Below, piece by piece: positions 44,711 to 54,331 of a DNA stretch of 64,000 bases. Position numbers and translations under genes: made by a program. The stretch comes from Hortaea werneckii (Eukaryota > Ascomycota > Dothideomycetes > Mycosphaerellales > Teratosphaeriaceae): assembly GCA_037044905.1 (NCBI GenBank), contig JBAOKB010000071.1:496001-560000 (forward strand), read 5' to 3'. Numbering within the stretch: the first letter of the stretch is position 1; each line of letters opens with the position of its first letter. The notes under the pieces were generated by a model. That model was not told where the DNA came from. It worked only from the letters and a program-made list of their open reading frames with translations, and did not search any database.

Positions 44711-45458
44711 TGGCAGTGGTGATGAGGAGGAGGAGGATGTGATGAGGAGTGTTTGACGCTTGTTGCAGGTAATCTTGATCCCATGCAATTTACGAGCCGT
44801 CCTGTCATCTCATCGATAGTGTTTGGAGTGGTGCTCGTAGTCTACTAGTGGTAGGTCGAGTAGTAGGCGGACAATGCAAGATAAGATTAGCAGGTGGGCC
44901 GCACAGCCAACCGTGCCGCGTGTGGGCTACAGTAGCGGTTGGGAGCTTATTTGCGAGAGTTCAGAGTTCCGAGTGGGCTGACTGGCCTGTTTTAGCTTAC
45001 GATCTGGAGCTGACTTTGGACCCTGAAACGACGCGTCGTGCCATGTGAAAGAAGCCCCGTCTGTGCCCCAAAGTTGGCAGTCGAACAACATCATCGTCAT
45101 TCAACCCTTCCCCTTCTCCAATCCCATCAACATCATCTGTTCTCCTCTTCCATTCCATTGTCAGTCCACTGCCACCATTACATCCCACCACCACCACAAC
45201 ATCAACAATTGCAACACCAATTGGAAGGATCCATTGAACCCCTCCGATCAAGGAAACCACCCCCCAACCCGGCCAGCGCGAGGCAATCGCGCCTCACAAC
45301 CATTGCGCCTTCTACACAAGACGACAATACATACCTAGGTACCTAAGTATGCCCATGTGAAGCCGCGAAGCACGATCCGCCTACAACACAACTACCCGAG
45401 CCTCTCCCCAACCACGACCACGACAAACACTCCACCCTCCACCCACACCCCTCCCACA
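44711..45458. promoter_or_regulatory. divergent promoter, RSO55-like gene / small SPT subunit gene
   Basis: About 750 bases between start codons facing apart. It includes an ACGCGT hexamer near 45029 and the palindrome at 45332-45341. The last 350 bases are CA-rich, as in many fungal 5' leaders. Confidence 0.35.
45332..45341. repeat. palindrome TACCTAGGTA, copy 3 of 3
   Basis: Same ten bases as at 9092 and 38357. Here it is extended as TACCTAGGTACCTAAGTA. It lies about 120 bases upstream of the start codon at 45459. Confidence 0.6.
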
Positions 45459-46038
45459 ATGGAGATCCTCAGCCCGACCACCCAATATGCCACCCTCGCC
45501 GCCATCCTCATCATGGCCGCCACCTTCCTCCTCTACCAACCTACCGGCCTCGTACGCTGGCTACAGAAGAAGAACTACCAATACGAAGTCACCTTCGCCC
45601 TATACATGCTCACGCCCACGGAGAAATTCGTCTTTAGTAAGTCTCTCTCTCTCCCACCCGACCACTCAAAAGCAAGACAGACCCCATCGCTAACCCCCAA
45701 CCTCCTTCCTCACTCTAGACTCCATCCTCTTCCTCACCCTCTCCATGTTCCTCCTAGCCGTAATCCTCTACCTACCCGACCACATCCTGACCATCTCCCG
45801 CCGGGGGTACTACTACTGCGCGGGCGGAGTCTACGGCACCTGGACCGACACCACATCATCATCAACCACCACAACGCTACACATCCCCGCCGCCGCAGCA
45901 GCAGCAGATAAGCTAGGCGATGGCGCGCATGCGGCGTCCGGGGCCGTGGTCGAGCTCGCGGGGACCGCGTACCAGGTTGCGGTGAATACGGCGGTCGCGG
46001 CGCAGGAGGCTGTGACGGGGTTAGGGGGGTGGGAGTAG
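45459..46038 (+). CDS. small subunit of serine palmitoyltransferase-like membrane protein
   Basis: Serine palmitoyltransferase makes the first sphingolipid intermediate in the ER, and its small subunits stimulate the enzyme. Exons 45459-45636 and 45719-46038 flank an 82-base intron (GTAAGT donor, CTAAC branch, TCTAG acceptor) and give 165 residues. A first hydrophobic helix (YATLAAILIMAATFLLY) is followed by NYQYEVTFALYMLTPTEKFV, FNSILFLTLSMFLLAVILYL and PDHI. This resembles human SPTSSA in order and spacing (YQY, TALYMLEPWE, FNS, a helix, then PQHI). The first helix and a C-terminal Thr/Ala-rich tail of about 55 residues are extra compared with the animal proteins. Assignment is by remembered pattern and is good but not certain. 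Confidence 0.7.
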
Positions 46039-46258
46039 AGTGGAAGGATAACGGTGTCCTTTCTTCTCTCTCTCTCTCGTTCCCGTCTTGGGCAATAGGG
46101 GTGCCCTGGACATGCGGATCGTCTTTTTTGATCACCTTTTTTTTCCCCTTATATATCTTTATCTTTATACTTTGGAACGATGCCAAAAAAAAAAAAGTGG
46201 GGAAATCAGATTATGGGGCTAGCGAGGCGTTCTTCTCTGGCGTTTGTTGACCTTTTTC

Positions 46259-46277
46259 TTTTTTTTTTTTTTTTTTT
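46259..46277. repeat. 19-base T homopolymer
   Basis: Uninterrupted T run in the intergenic DNA after the gene ending at 46038. Confidence 0.7.
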
Positions 46278-46653
46278 GCTGTGATGGACCCCTGAGCTTC
46301 TTCTTGTTGTTGTTCTTCTTCTTTTACCGTCTCACCAGCCAGTTAGGGCAGAAGGAAAGACGAAAGGAAAGCGGAAGGCAGGGGGGGCGGGGGGGAACTG
46401 GAGGAAAACACTGAGAGGGGGCCAAGGAGACAAATTTCCTTGATCGATTGGGGCGGATGATACTTTTGCAAAAACCCAGAAGAAGAGCCTGGCTCCAGGG
46501 TAAAGCTTAGAACTTCGCAGTTGATGATCATGGAAGGGAAAAGAGATGTGTCAATCCCATTCGAAATCTCATTCAAGCAAGAAGATTGATCTTCTCGGCA
46601 GGTGGGATGGGACCATGGGGTAAAGTCATTTGTACGAGTATCTTGCGGGCCTC

Positions 46654-46678
46654 TTTTTTTTTTTTTTTTTTTTTTTTT
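46654..46678. repeat. 25-base T homopolymer
   Basis: Second long T run in the same intergenic interval. Confidence 0.7.
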
Positions 46679-46984
46679 ACAAGGGTATAGGCTCCCTCCT
46701 TCCATTGTTTCCCGGCTCTTGGAAGGTTCAGGACATTGGGAAGAAAAAAGGATTGGGACGACCCCAGATATGCGGAATCGATCTTTGCCTTTTTCCACCC
46801 CCTACATCGCCTATGAAACATACATTTTCTTTCTTGTTTTTCCTTTGCGTCCTGATTCTCTGAATATGAAGAAGATGTCCCCCTTCCCCCTCATGCAATT
46901 AAGAAAATTTTAGAAAAATCTGGTGGTCCTTCTCAGCTACTACCACAACGGATTGATCTCCCCATCCCATATAGGCGGTCCAAT

Positions 46985-49151
46985 TCATGTCATAGAGCTC
47001 CAGTCAAACGGCTGCATATTATCCACAAAGGAAAAATCCTCGAGATTCGGATAATTGGGGTCCAGATATGTGCCGAAGATATCGTCCATGCCGTTGAATA
47101 AGTCGACTCCTCCCCCGTTACCACCGCCACCACCACCTCCACTCCCAGTGGCACCCCCATCTTGTGCCTGGGAAGAAGAAGAAGAAGGATCATTTGGGAG
47201 ATTGGTCTTATCACCACTCGTTGAACCTGATATCCCCGGCGCGGCTGACTCGCCTCCTCCTCCTCCTCCTCCTCCTCCTCCACTGACAACAGGATCAGCA
47301 GATTGCTGAAACAATGCATCCTTCAGCCCCGTTCGATCACCATTCAAAGCCGGCATACAAGGCTCATCGACACCCGCTGCCGCCCCGCCTCCCGAGCGGC
47401 CGACGCCGCCGGTCTTCGTACCTCCCCCGCCCGCCGCACTAACGGGGACGCGCTTAACGCGGAACGAAGCCAGACTCGGGGCGCGATCAAGCTCATCCAG
47501 GACCTTCTGAGCCAACGTCGCCATCGCATCCGCCGAGCTCCAGGTCCGCCGTAAAGCGTGCAGGATCCTGGTACACTGGCGGACCATCGCCCGGGCGTCT
47601 TCCTGCTGGTGCCGGAACTGCGACTGGCGGAGGTGCTGGTAAGCGACGGACAGGGCGAGGGAGACGGAGTAAGGGACGAACGGCAGGCCGTTGAGCTCGA
47701 GCCCGTAGCTGGATTCCATCAGACGCAGGACCTCGCTGGCGCAGAGCCGTTGCCGGATCGACGAGTGCGTGCCGCGGGATATCTGCTTGATGCCGCGCGA
47801 GCGGTGCGAGAGGACGGCGGTGCAGAGGTAGAAGAGGTGCAGGGTGGCTTGTTCGGACTGCGAGAGCTCCCAGGCTTGCGAGGCGTCGAAGATGCTTTCC
47901 AGGTCCGGGTAGTGGTCTTCCCAACCTGTGAGGTCGACCGACACCCGCGGCCGGTAGAAGTCGATGATTTGGTTGAGCAGGTCCGTGATGCGGAGCCAGG
48001 CTTCGAAAGCGGGGAAGCCGCTCTCGCCGGGGTGGAATGGGTCGATGGCAATGTCCACGTCGCTCATGATGATGGGTCGGCCGTTCATGCTGGAGTTGGC
48101 TCGGTCTAGAGCGTACAGGCACCAGAATAAGCGTTTCATGGCTAGATCCATGCCGGTGGGTGTCGTCGATTGTTGTCCGAGGTGGATTCCTAGGGTTTGA
48201 GCATGGTGCATGGCTTGCGATAGGAGCATGGAGGCGTCTTCCGCGACATCTGCTCCTTCCTGTCACATCGTTGTCAGTAATTGCTCACGGCCTCTAGTCG
48301 GTGTCAAAACGTTTCAAAGCTTACGTTGTGCATGGAGACTAGAGCCAAAATCCTAATGAGCGTGACCTTGTCATATTTACAAGGCGCTCGAAGGGCTCCC
48401 ATCACGGAACTGTGAAGCCGACTGCAGAAATCTCGAGGGGGGAGCGCGGTCGATGAATTTCCGAGCTTCAGGTGCGGTTCAGCCTGGGCATCCTTCGCAG
48501 CGACCAGACACACCGCGTGAGCGAGTGGTTCTGGTACAAGCCCCGCTGCATGTTGCTGGCGAAACTCATCCTCGTCCAGCAACGGCAGGAAGACGTGGAT
48601 GCGGCGGAAGTAAATATCGATAAGAGGACCAAGGACAGCCGAATGCGGTCGTTCCAGCTGGGTACTAGACGCATACGCCTGTCGACTGGCCCCTCCGCCG
48701 CCACCGGTAGACTGGTTCTTGTGCTTGAGAAGGGCTTCGAATTCCTGTCGATCGACCCAGATCCCTATATCGTCGTTCGGCGGCCTTTGCGTCTCGCCGT
48801 CATGCGAGCTCGTTCGATTGAGGAAGGCGGCTTCGGGGTTCAAATCACTGACGAAGCGTTTGCCACCGCCTGTAGAATTGGGCGTTTCGGCCGAAGACCG
48901 CTCGGTGTTATGAGCGGCCGCAGCGCCATCACTGGCGTCCGTCTCGCCTTCATGATCGCCGTTTGCGAAGTGAACGCATCTTTTCTAAGCAGCCAAGGTT
49001 AGACGATAGTTCGGGTGGTGAAGATGAGCCGGCGCTGTAACAACGCGGACGATGCACTTGCCTTCCGGGCTCGGCAGGACTCGCACGCCTTCGCCAGCCG
49101 TCTCCGTTTCGGCGTGTCACCTGCGTACTGATGCACGAAGGTGAGCTCCAT
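46985..49151 (-). CDS. Zn(II)2Cys6 transcription factor with fungal-specific TF domain
   Basis: Nuclear DNA-binding regulator; target genes unknown. Three exons, 49062-49151, 48325-48984 and 46985-48259, give 674 residues. The first intron (48985-49061) has a GC donor (AAG|GCAAGT) and a TTAG acceptor. Only this splice rebuilds the zinc cluster as ACESCRARKKRCVHFANGDH with canonical Cys spacing. The second intron (48260-48324) is ordinary. A basic stretch (TPKRRRLAKA) precedes the cluster. After a linker, RFVSDLNPEAAFLNR is followed by the middle homology region (PLIDIYFRRIHVFLPLLDED; MHHAQTLGIHL; MKRLFWCLYALDRANSSMNG). The C-terminus has long Gly runs and an acidic-aromatic end (YPNLEDFSFVDNMQPFDWSS) that could activate transcription. 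I start at 49151. A longer in-frame start exists at 49274, but the added residues look unnatural. Confidence 0.85.
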
Positions 49152-50076
49152 GGCCGAGCGCCTGCAGCATTGTGAGGCTCGCTCGTCACTTGATTCGCAA
49201 TAGAGACAGGTTACGGGCCAGTCATAGCGTTGGATATTAGTGAATCCATAATAGGTGGAGGAAGCGTTGGCCATGCTGTAGCGTTAGTCATCCCGTTCCA
49301 GCCAGCCGTTCGGCCTGCTCGAAAAGCGGATCGCCTAGACCGTTCCCACGCGGAGGGCTGTTAAAACAACGACGCGCCGATCAGACACACCATATGGTTG
49401 ATATAATATTCCTGGAATGCATGGTGCACAAAAATCAGGTGAGATTTTGTGTCGCTGTATCCTCAGAGCCGAGCCTAAAAGAGAAGCAAAAGGGTAAAAT
49501 AAAACCATAAAAGAAATGAAAAGGAAAAGACCGTATAAGAACTTGACATGTTACAAGCAAACCCCTGCGTCACAGGATGGCTGCAACGACTAAAGATATC
49601 CTCTCCTAGTCTCAGAAGTGGGCATATCAGTAAAGTAGTTCTCGACAAATTGGATCAATTCCCAAGGGATCGGCATCTTTGCCTCGTCGAAGCCGCAGCT
49701 TTGTGATCGAATTCGATGTATTGGAATCCTGCACTACAACGCAAAGATTCTATTCGCCGGGCAATCGATTAGTGGATGCTCGACATAAGGTATGAGAATA
49801 CATAGAATGATTCGACATGCTATCTCGCATGCATCGGGACATAGCGTGTAAACTGTGATGCATTCCTTTTGGTAATGTTGAATGATGTTTAATGCCAACA
49901 GCTCAGCGCATAGAAAGAACCACCATCCCTTTTCGCGAAAAAAATCCTGTCCATCCAACCCTCCTCCTTTCTCACGACCTAACGCCCACGCTTTTGAATA
50001 GAAAAATAAAGGAACAATCCAGATACAAGCCTTTTCCATCCCTTAACACATCTCACTCACTTCCCTTCCCTTCCCC
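49152..50076. other. intergenic region
   Basis: About 925 bases: the promoter of the transcription factor gene and the 3' side of SER1. Frames at 49734-50039 (minus) and 49892-50161 (plus) have no motif. Confidence 0.5.
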
Positions 50077-51402
50077 TCACTTCTTCTCCTCCACCTCCTT
50101 CGCAAACCCGACCAAAAACGCCGCAAGCTTCTCCACCGCCGCAACAGGCACGGCATTGTAATTACTGACCCGCATGCCGCCCACACTCCTATGGCCCTTG
50201 AGCCCCAACAGCCCCTGCGCCTCCGCCTTCTTCAGAAACTCCTTCTCCACCCCTTCATCCCCGCCACGGACCCGGAAACACAGATTCATGCGCGACCGCA
50301 CTGCGGTGTCCGGCACGACGTGGTACGTCTCCGGATGCGAGTCCAGCGCGGAGTAGAGCAGGGCGGCTTTCTGGTTAGATGCGGATTCCTGGGCGGTGAT
50401 GCGGGGGGACTTGTCGGTGGGGGATTGGTCGAGCAAGCGTTGCATGACTTGTCCCGCGATCCAGACGTCGAAGATGGGGAGGGTGTTGTACAGGGAGTTG
50501 TTCTTGCTGATGGTGGGCCAGTCGAGCACGATGGGGCCGTTGGGCAGGCCGAGCTTGCGGAGTAAAGTGGGTTCGGCCATGGAGGCGTGCGGCGGCAGGA
50601 TGGCGTTGGAGATGATGGCCAGCGTGATGCCTGTCGTGCCGACGTTCTTTTGCGCGCCGCCGAAGATGGCGGCGTGGGCGCGGATGTTGATGGGCCGGGA
50701 GAGGAAGTTGGAGGACATGTCGGCTACGAGGTTGGGGAAGTTGCCGGAGCCCGGGAGGGAGGGGAATTCGACGCCGTCGACGGTTTCGTTGTCGCAGTAG
50801 TAGGTGAGGGCGACGTTCTCGGCGTGTTTGGTGGGTGTCCAATCGTCTGGCTTTGGGATAGTGCCGAACTTACCGTTTGAACGGGCTTTGCGGCTGTCGG
50901 TGACGATGTTGACGTGCTCGCTGCCTACCAGGCGTGCGGCTTCCTGGCTTGCTTTCAGACTCCAGGACCCCGTGACAAGGTAGTCGAGCTTCATCTTCTC
51001 TGCTTCCTGGTCGAGACCCTGCTGCTTCTCTTTGGCCAGCTTCCCAAGCCATGCGGAGACCATGTGGTAGACTACGGCACTGAACTCTCCGCTGCCGCCG
51101 CCCTGCAGGAAGAGGATATGGTAGCCATCCGGTCCATCGCTTTCGGGGATGTCGAGGAGCTTGCGGAGGCAGGATTGGGTGTGTGCAAGGATGGCGTTGG
51201 CTTCGGAGGAGCGGTGGGAAAGCTCAGTTAGACCAATGCCGGTGTTGTTGTAGTTGAGCAGGACTTTGGAGGCAGATTCAAGGACTGGGGTGGGAAGCGG
51301 GGCAGGGCCGGCGCCAAAGTAGTGGACGTCTTCTCGGTTGACCATTTTTGGGGCAGATGAAGAGCGGAAGGGGGCAGTGATTGTTTGGAGAAGAGAGGAC
51401 AT
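50077..51402 (-). CDS. SER1: phosphoserine aminotransferase
   Basis: PLP enzyme that transaminates 3-phosphohydroxypyruvate with glutamate in serine biosynthesis. Intronless, 441 residues. The core begins DVHYFGAGPAPLPTPVLESA, then GIGLTELSHRSSE, HILFLQGGGSGEFSAVVYHM and LVTGSWSLKASQEA. The cofactor lysine is expected at residue 252 (IFGGAQKNVGTTG). Late segments are SRMNLCFRVRGG and GLKGHRSVGGMRVSNYNAVP, all family hallmarks. The first 19 residues (MSSLLQTITAPFRSSSAPK) precede a second ATG at the usual family start (MVNREDV). They may be a genuine extension, even a weak mitochondrial presequence, or translation may begin at residue 20. The gene is divergent from homoaconitase. It uses glutamate, which the GLT1 product supplies. 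Confidence 0.96.
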   Translation of the reverse strand: MSSLLQTITAPFRSSSAPKMVNREDVHYFGAGPAPLPTPVLESASKVLLNYNNTGIGLTELSHRSSEANAILAHTQSCLRKLLDIPESDGPDGYHILFLQGGGSGEFSAVVYHMVSAWLGKLAKEKQQGLDQEAEKMKLDYLVTGSWSLKASQEAARLVGSEHVNIVTDSRKARSNGKFGTIPKPDDWTPTKHAENVALTYYCDNETVDGVEFPSLPGSGNFPNLVADMSSNFLSRPINIRAHAAIFGGAQKNVGTTGITLAIISNAILPPHASMAEPTLLRKLGLPNGPIVLDWPTISKNNSLYNTLPIFDVWIAGQVMQRLLDQSPTDKSPRITAQESASNQKAALLYSALDSHPETYHVVPDTAVRSRMNLCFRVRGGDEGVEKEFLKKAEAQGLLGLKGHRSVGGMRVSNYNAVPVAAVEKLAAFLVGFAKEVEEKK

Positions 51403-51772
51403 GCGTTGGAGAAGAGAATGGCAGTGTGAGAATTAAAAGGGAATTTATCTTTTTTTGATATGAGATGGAGGGGATGAGTCGATGGATGGAGGGGCATGCT
51501 GCATGCATTTCTGCCGCCACCCTGAACGAACCGTTTCGGCTACGGCCGCGCTCTAAAGCAGCACAGGACCTTAGTTTCCTGGGGAAGAGCCGACATCGGG
51601 AGAAAGTTTCATGGCCGATGGAATAATCGCGACACTCGCCATTGGTTGGACGAAATATTCATTATTGTATTGATTGAGCCATCATCTGCGACAGAGTCAA
51701 AGGAGTATCACAAAGACTCCTCTCCCACGTATATGATAGAGACGAGATAGACGCGCCCCCTGCGCCTGAACC
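51403..51772. promoter_or_regulatory. divergent promoter, SER1 / LYS4
   Basis: 370 bases between the start codons of two amino-acid biosynthesis genes. Near matches to the TGACTCA site of the general amino-acid control factor (CPC1/Gcn4) are TGAGTCG at 51475-51481 and AGAGTCA at 51693-51699, each one mismatch off. A CCAAT box in reverse (ATTGG) lies at 51641-51645. Shared control by CPC1 is plausible but not shown. Confidence 0.45.
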
Positions 51773-54331
51773 ATGGCCGCCCTCCGCTCCGGCCGCAGTC
51801 TCCAGAGACTCCTCCGCTCCCCAGCAGCTCTCCGCCCAGCTCGCGCCTTTCCGCGAGCCACCCTCCCGGCCAGCACACACCTTCACCATCGTCCCCGGTA
51901 CCTCACCACCTCCCTCCGAAGATGCCAAGCCGAGACCCTCGACGCCTTCCCCTCCCAGCTCGCCTCTACTCCCCCCGAGCTCCTTTCCCGAGAAGAGCCT
52001 CCTCCCACCACTCCGCAGACCTTGACCGAGAAGATCGTCCAGCGCTACAGCCATGGCCTGCCGGACGGGAAGGTGGTCAAGTCGGGCGATTATGTCACGC
52101 TCGCACCGCATCACTGCATGACCCACGACAACTCCTGGCCCGTCGCGACTAAATTCATGTCCATTGGCGCCTCGAAGATCCACAACTCCAACCAGATTGT
52201 CATGACGCTGGACCACGATGTCCAGAACAAGACGGAGAAGAATCTGAAGAAGTATAGCCAGATCGAGGAATTCGCCAAGAACCAGGGCGTCGACTTCTAT
52301 CCCGCCGGCAGGGGTATTGGACACCAGATCATGGTGGAGGAAGGTTATGCCTGGCCGGGTACCATGGCAGTCGCCAGTGATAGCCACAGCAACATGTACG
52401 GTGGTGTAGCTTGCTTAGGGACGCCGGTAGTACGGACGGATGCAGCTTCTATCTGGGCGACAGGACGGACATGGTGGCAGATCCCGCCTATTGCCCGCGT
52501 CAATTTTACTGGGATTCTCCCCGAAGGTGTGACTGGTAAGGATGTGATTGTGGCTCTGTGTGGTCTGTTCAACAACGACGAGGTCCTAAATCACGCGATT
52601 GAGTTTACTGGCGACACGACCACGATGCGCTCATTGCCAGTGGATGACCGACTGGCTATCGCCAACATGACGACCGAATGGGGTGCCCTTTCTGGGCTCT
52701 TCCCCATTGACGATGTGCTGAGAGGATGGCTACGATACAAGGCCACAGAAGCCAGCATGTACACGTCGCCCTCCGAAACCGCAAGCAAGACAACCCAGCG
52801 CTTCAACCATGAACGGTTGGATGAACTTTTCGGCAACCCCTTGACGGCCGACAAAGGCGCCAAGTACGCCAAAGAGCTCTACCTAGATCTTTCGACCCTC
52901 TCTCCGTACGTCTCCGGCCCCAACAGCGTCAAAGTTGCCACTCCACTCGCAGAGCTCGAACAGCAGAACATCAAAGTCGACAAGGCCTATCTAGTCTCCT
53001 GCACCAACAGCCGTCGGAGTGATATCGCCGCCGCCGCCAAGGTCTTCAAGGATGCTGCTGCTGCACACCCTGAAGGCAAGATCCCACGGATCGCTGACGG
53101 CGTCAAGTTCTACATTGCCGCTGCTTCTCTCCCGGAACAGCAAGCTGCCGAAGAACAGGGCGACTGGCAAGCCTTGCTTGAAGCTGGCGCTGAACCGCTT
53201 CCCTCCGGCTGCGGTCCTTGCATCGGCCTTGGTACTGGGCTTCTTGAGCCAGGCGAGGTGGGCATTTCCGCTTCGAACAGGAACTTCAAGGGCAGAATGG
53301 GAAGCACAGATGCCAAGGCTTACCTGGGAAGCCCCGAGGTCGTAGCTGCTTCTGCTTTGCAAGGAAAGTTGGCGGGACCGGGATGGTATCAGACTCCTGA
53401 GGGCTGGACAGGAGTTAACAAGGGAGAGGGAGACGGAATCCCAGAAGAGGAGAGGATGATCACGATTGAGGATGCGTTAGACAAGCTGGTTAAGGAAGCC
53501 GAGGCGGCTGTAAAGGAAGGCGAAGACCGACTCACAGCCGATTCCAACGGTGGCGGCGGCGCTTCAACCGCCCTACCTCTGAAATCCAACGAGAATTCAT
53601 CCGACGAACCATCAAGCACTACTCTGACCGACATCCTCCCCGGCTTCCCCGAAAAAGTCTCCGGCGAGATCGTCTGGTGCAACGCCGACAACGTCAACAC
53701 CGACGCCATCTACCCAGGCAAATACACCTACGACGACGCCTTCTCCTCAGACCCGGCCAAAATGGCCTCCGTAACCATGGAAAACTACGACCCGACCTTC
53801 CCCCAGATCGCCCGCGCCGGCGACATCCTCGTCAGCGGGTTCAACTTCGGCTGCGGCAGCTCACGCGAGCAGGCCGCCACAGCCCTCCTCGCGAAGAAGA
53901 TCCCCCTCGTCGTAGCCGGCAGCTTCGGGAACATCTTCGGGCGCAACGCGATCAACAACGCGCTGATGGGGGTCGAAGTGCCCAAACTGATCCAACGCCT
54001 CCGCGCCGCCTTCTCCCCCTCTGCCACCACTACCGCTGCCGCCACGGGCCAAGCCGGAGGCAAACCCCCCATCACCGAACCCGCCCTCAACGCCGAGAGT
54101 CTCGACTCCCCCAAACCGGCGCCCCAGCAGCAACCCCCGCCCCAACAACAGCTGACCATCCGCACCGGCTGGACCTTCACCTGGGACGTCCGACGCTCGG
54201 AAGTCATCGTCCGCGAGGGCGAAGGCGGCTCCGAGTGGCGCCAGAGCGTCGGCGAGCTGCCCCCCAATGTCCAGGAGATTATTGCTAAGGGCGGGCTGGA
54301 GAAGTGGGTTAGGGGGCAGATTGGGATGTAA
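51773..54331 (+). CDS. LYS4: homoaconitase, mitochondrial
   Basis: Iron-sulphur hydro-lyase of the fungal alpha-aminoadipate lysine pathway, converting homoaconitate to homoisocitrate. Intronless, 852 residues. The N-terminus (MAALRSGRSLQRLLRSPAAL) is an Arg/Ser/Ala-rich mitochondrial presequence. The 4Fe-4S ligands are Cys410 (LVSCTNSRRSD) and Cys480 and Cys483 (SGCGPCIGLG). The swivel domain follows with SGEIVWCNADNVNTDAIYPG, VSGFNFGCGSSREQA and ALLAKKIPLVVAGSFGNIFG. Two low-complexity inserts make it longer than the roughly 770 residues usual in Aspergillus. One lies before the swivel domain (SNGGGGASTALPLKSNENSS), and a Pro/Gln/Ala-rich one at about 750-795 lies within it, before RTGWTFTWDV. 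The insert does not break the frame, so I regard the gene as functional. Confidence 0.96.
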   Translation: MAALRSGRSLQRLLRSPAALRPARAFPRATLPASTHLHHRPRYLTTSLRRCQAETLDAFPSQLASTPPELLSREEPPPTTPQTLTEKIVQRYSHGLPDGKVVKSGDYVTLAPHHCMTHDNSWPVATKFMSIGASKIHNSNQIVMTLDHDVQNKTEKNLKKYSQIEEFAKNQGVDFYPAGRGIGHQIMVEEGYAWPGTMAVASDSHSNMYGGVACLGTPVVRTDAASIWATGRTWWQIPPIARVNFTGILPEGVTGKDVIVALCGLFNNDEVLNHAIEFTGDTTTMRSLPVDDRLAIANMTTEWGALSGLFPIDDVLRGWLRYKATEASMYTSPSETASKTTQRFNHERLDELFGNPLTADKGAKYAKELYLDLSTLSPYVSGPNSVKVATPLAELEQQNIKVDKAYLVSCTNSRRSDIAAAAKVFKDAAAAHPEGKIPRIADGVKFYIAAASLPEQQAAEEQGDWQALLEAGAEPLPSGCGPCIGLGTGLLEPGEVGISASNRNFKGRMGSTDAKAYLGSPEVVAASALQGKLAGPGWYQTPEGWTGVNKGEGDGIPEEERMITIEDALDKLVKEAEAAVKEGEDRLTADSNGGGGASTALPLKSNENSSDEPSSTTLTDILPGFPEKVSGEIVWCNADNVNTDAIYPGKYTYDDAFSSDPAKMASVTMENYDPTFPQIARAGDILVSGFNFGCGSSREQAATALLAKKIPLVVAGSFGNIFGRNAINNALMGVEVPKLIQRLRAAFSPSATTTAAATGQAGGKPPITEPALNAESLDSPKPAPQQQPPPQQQLTIRTGWTFTWDVRRSEVIVREGEGGSEWRQSVGELPPNVQEIIAKGGLEKWVRGQIGM

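Larger units (their letters stand above)
46039..46984. other. convergent intergenic region with homopolymer tracts
   Basis: Holds the 3' ends of the small SPT subunit gene and the transcription factor gene. Conspicuous T tracts at 46259-46277 and 46654-46678 and several A or G runs. The short frames crossing these tracts are artefacts. Confidence 0.5.

Noticed and set aside
47558..48109. 183-codon plus-strand frame within the transcription factor gene
   Set aside because: Antisense to the fungal-specific TF domain, Val/Glu/Gly-rich shadow composition.
53677..54288. 203-codon alternative frame inside homoaconitase
   Set aside because: Arg/His/Pro-rich shadow of the homoaconitase C-terminal domain.
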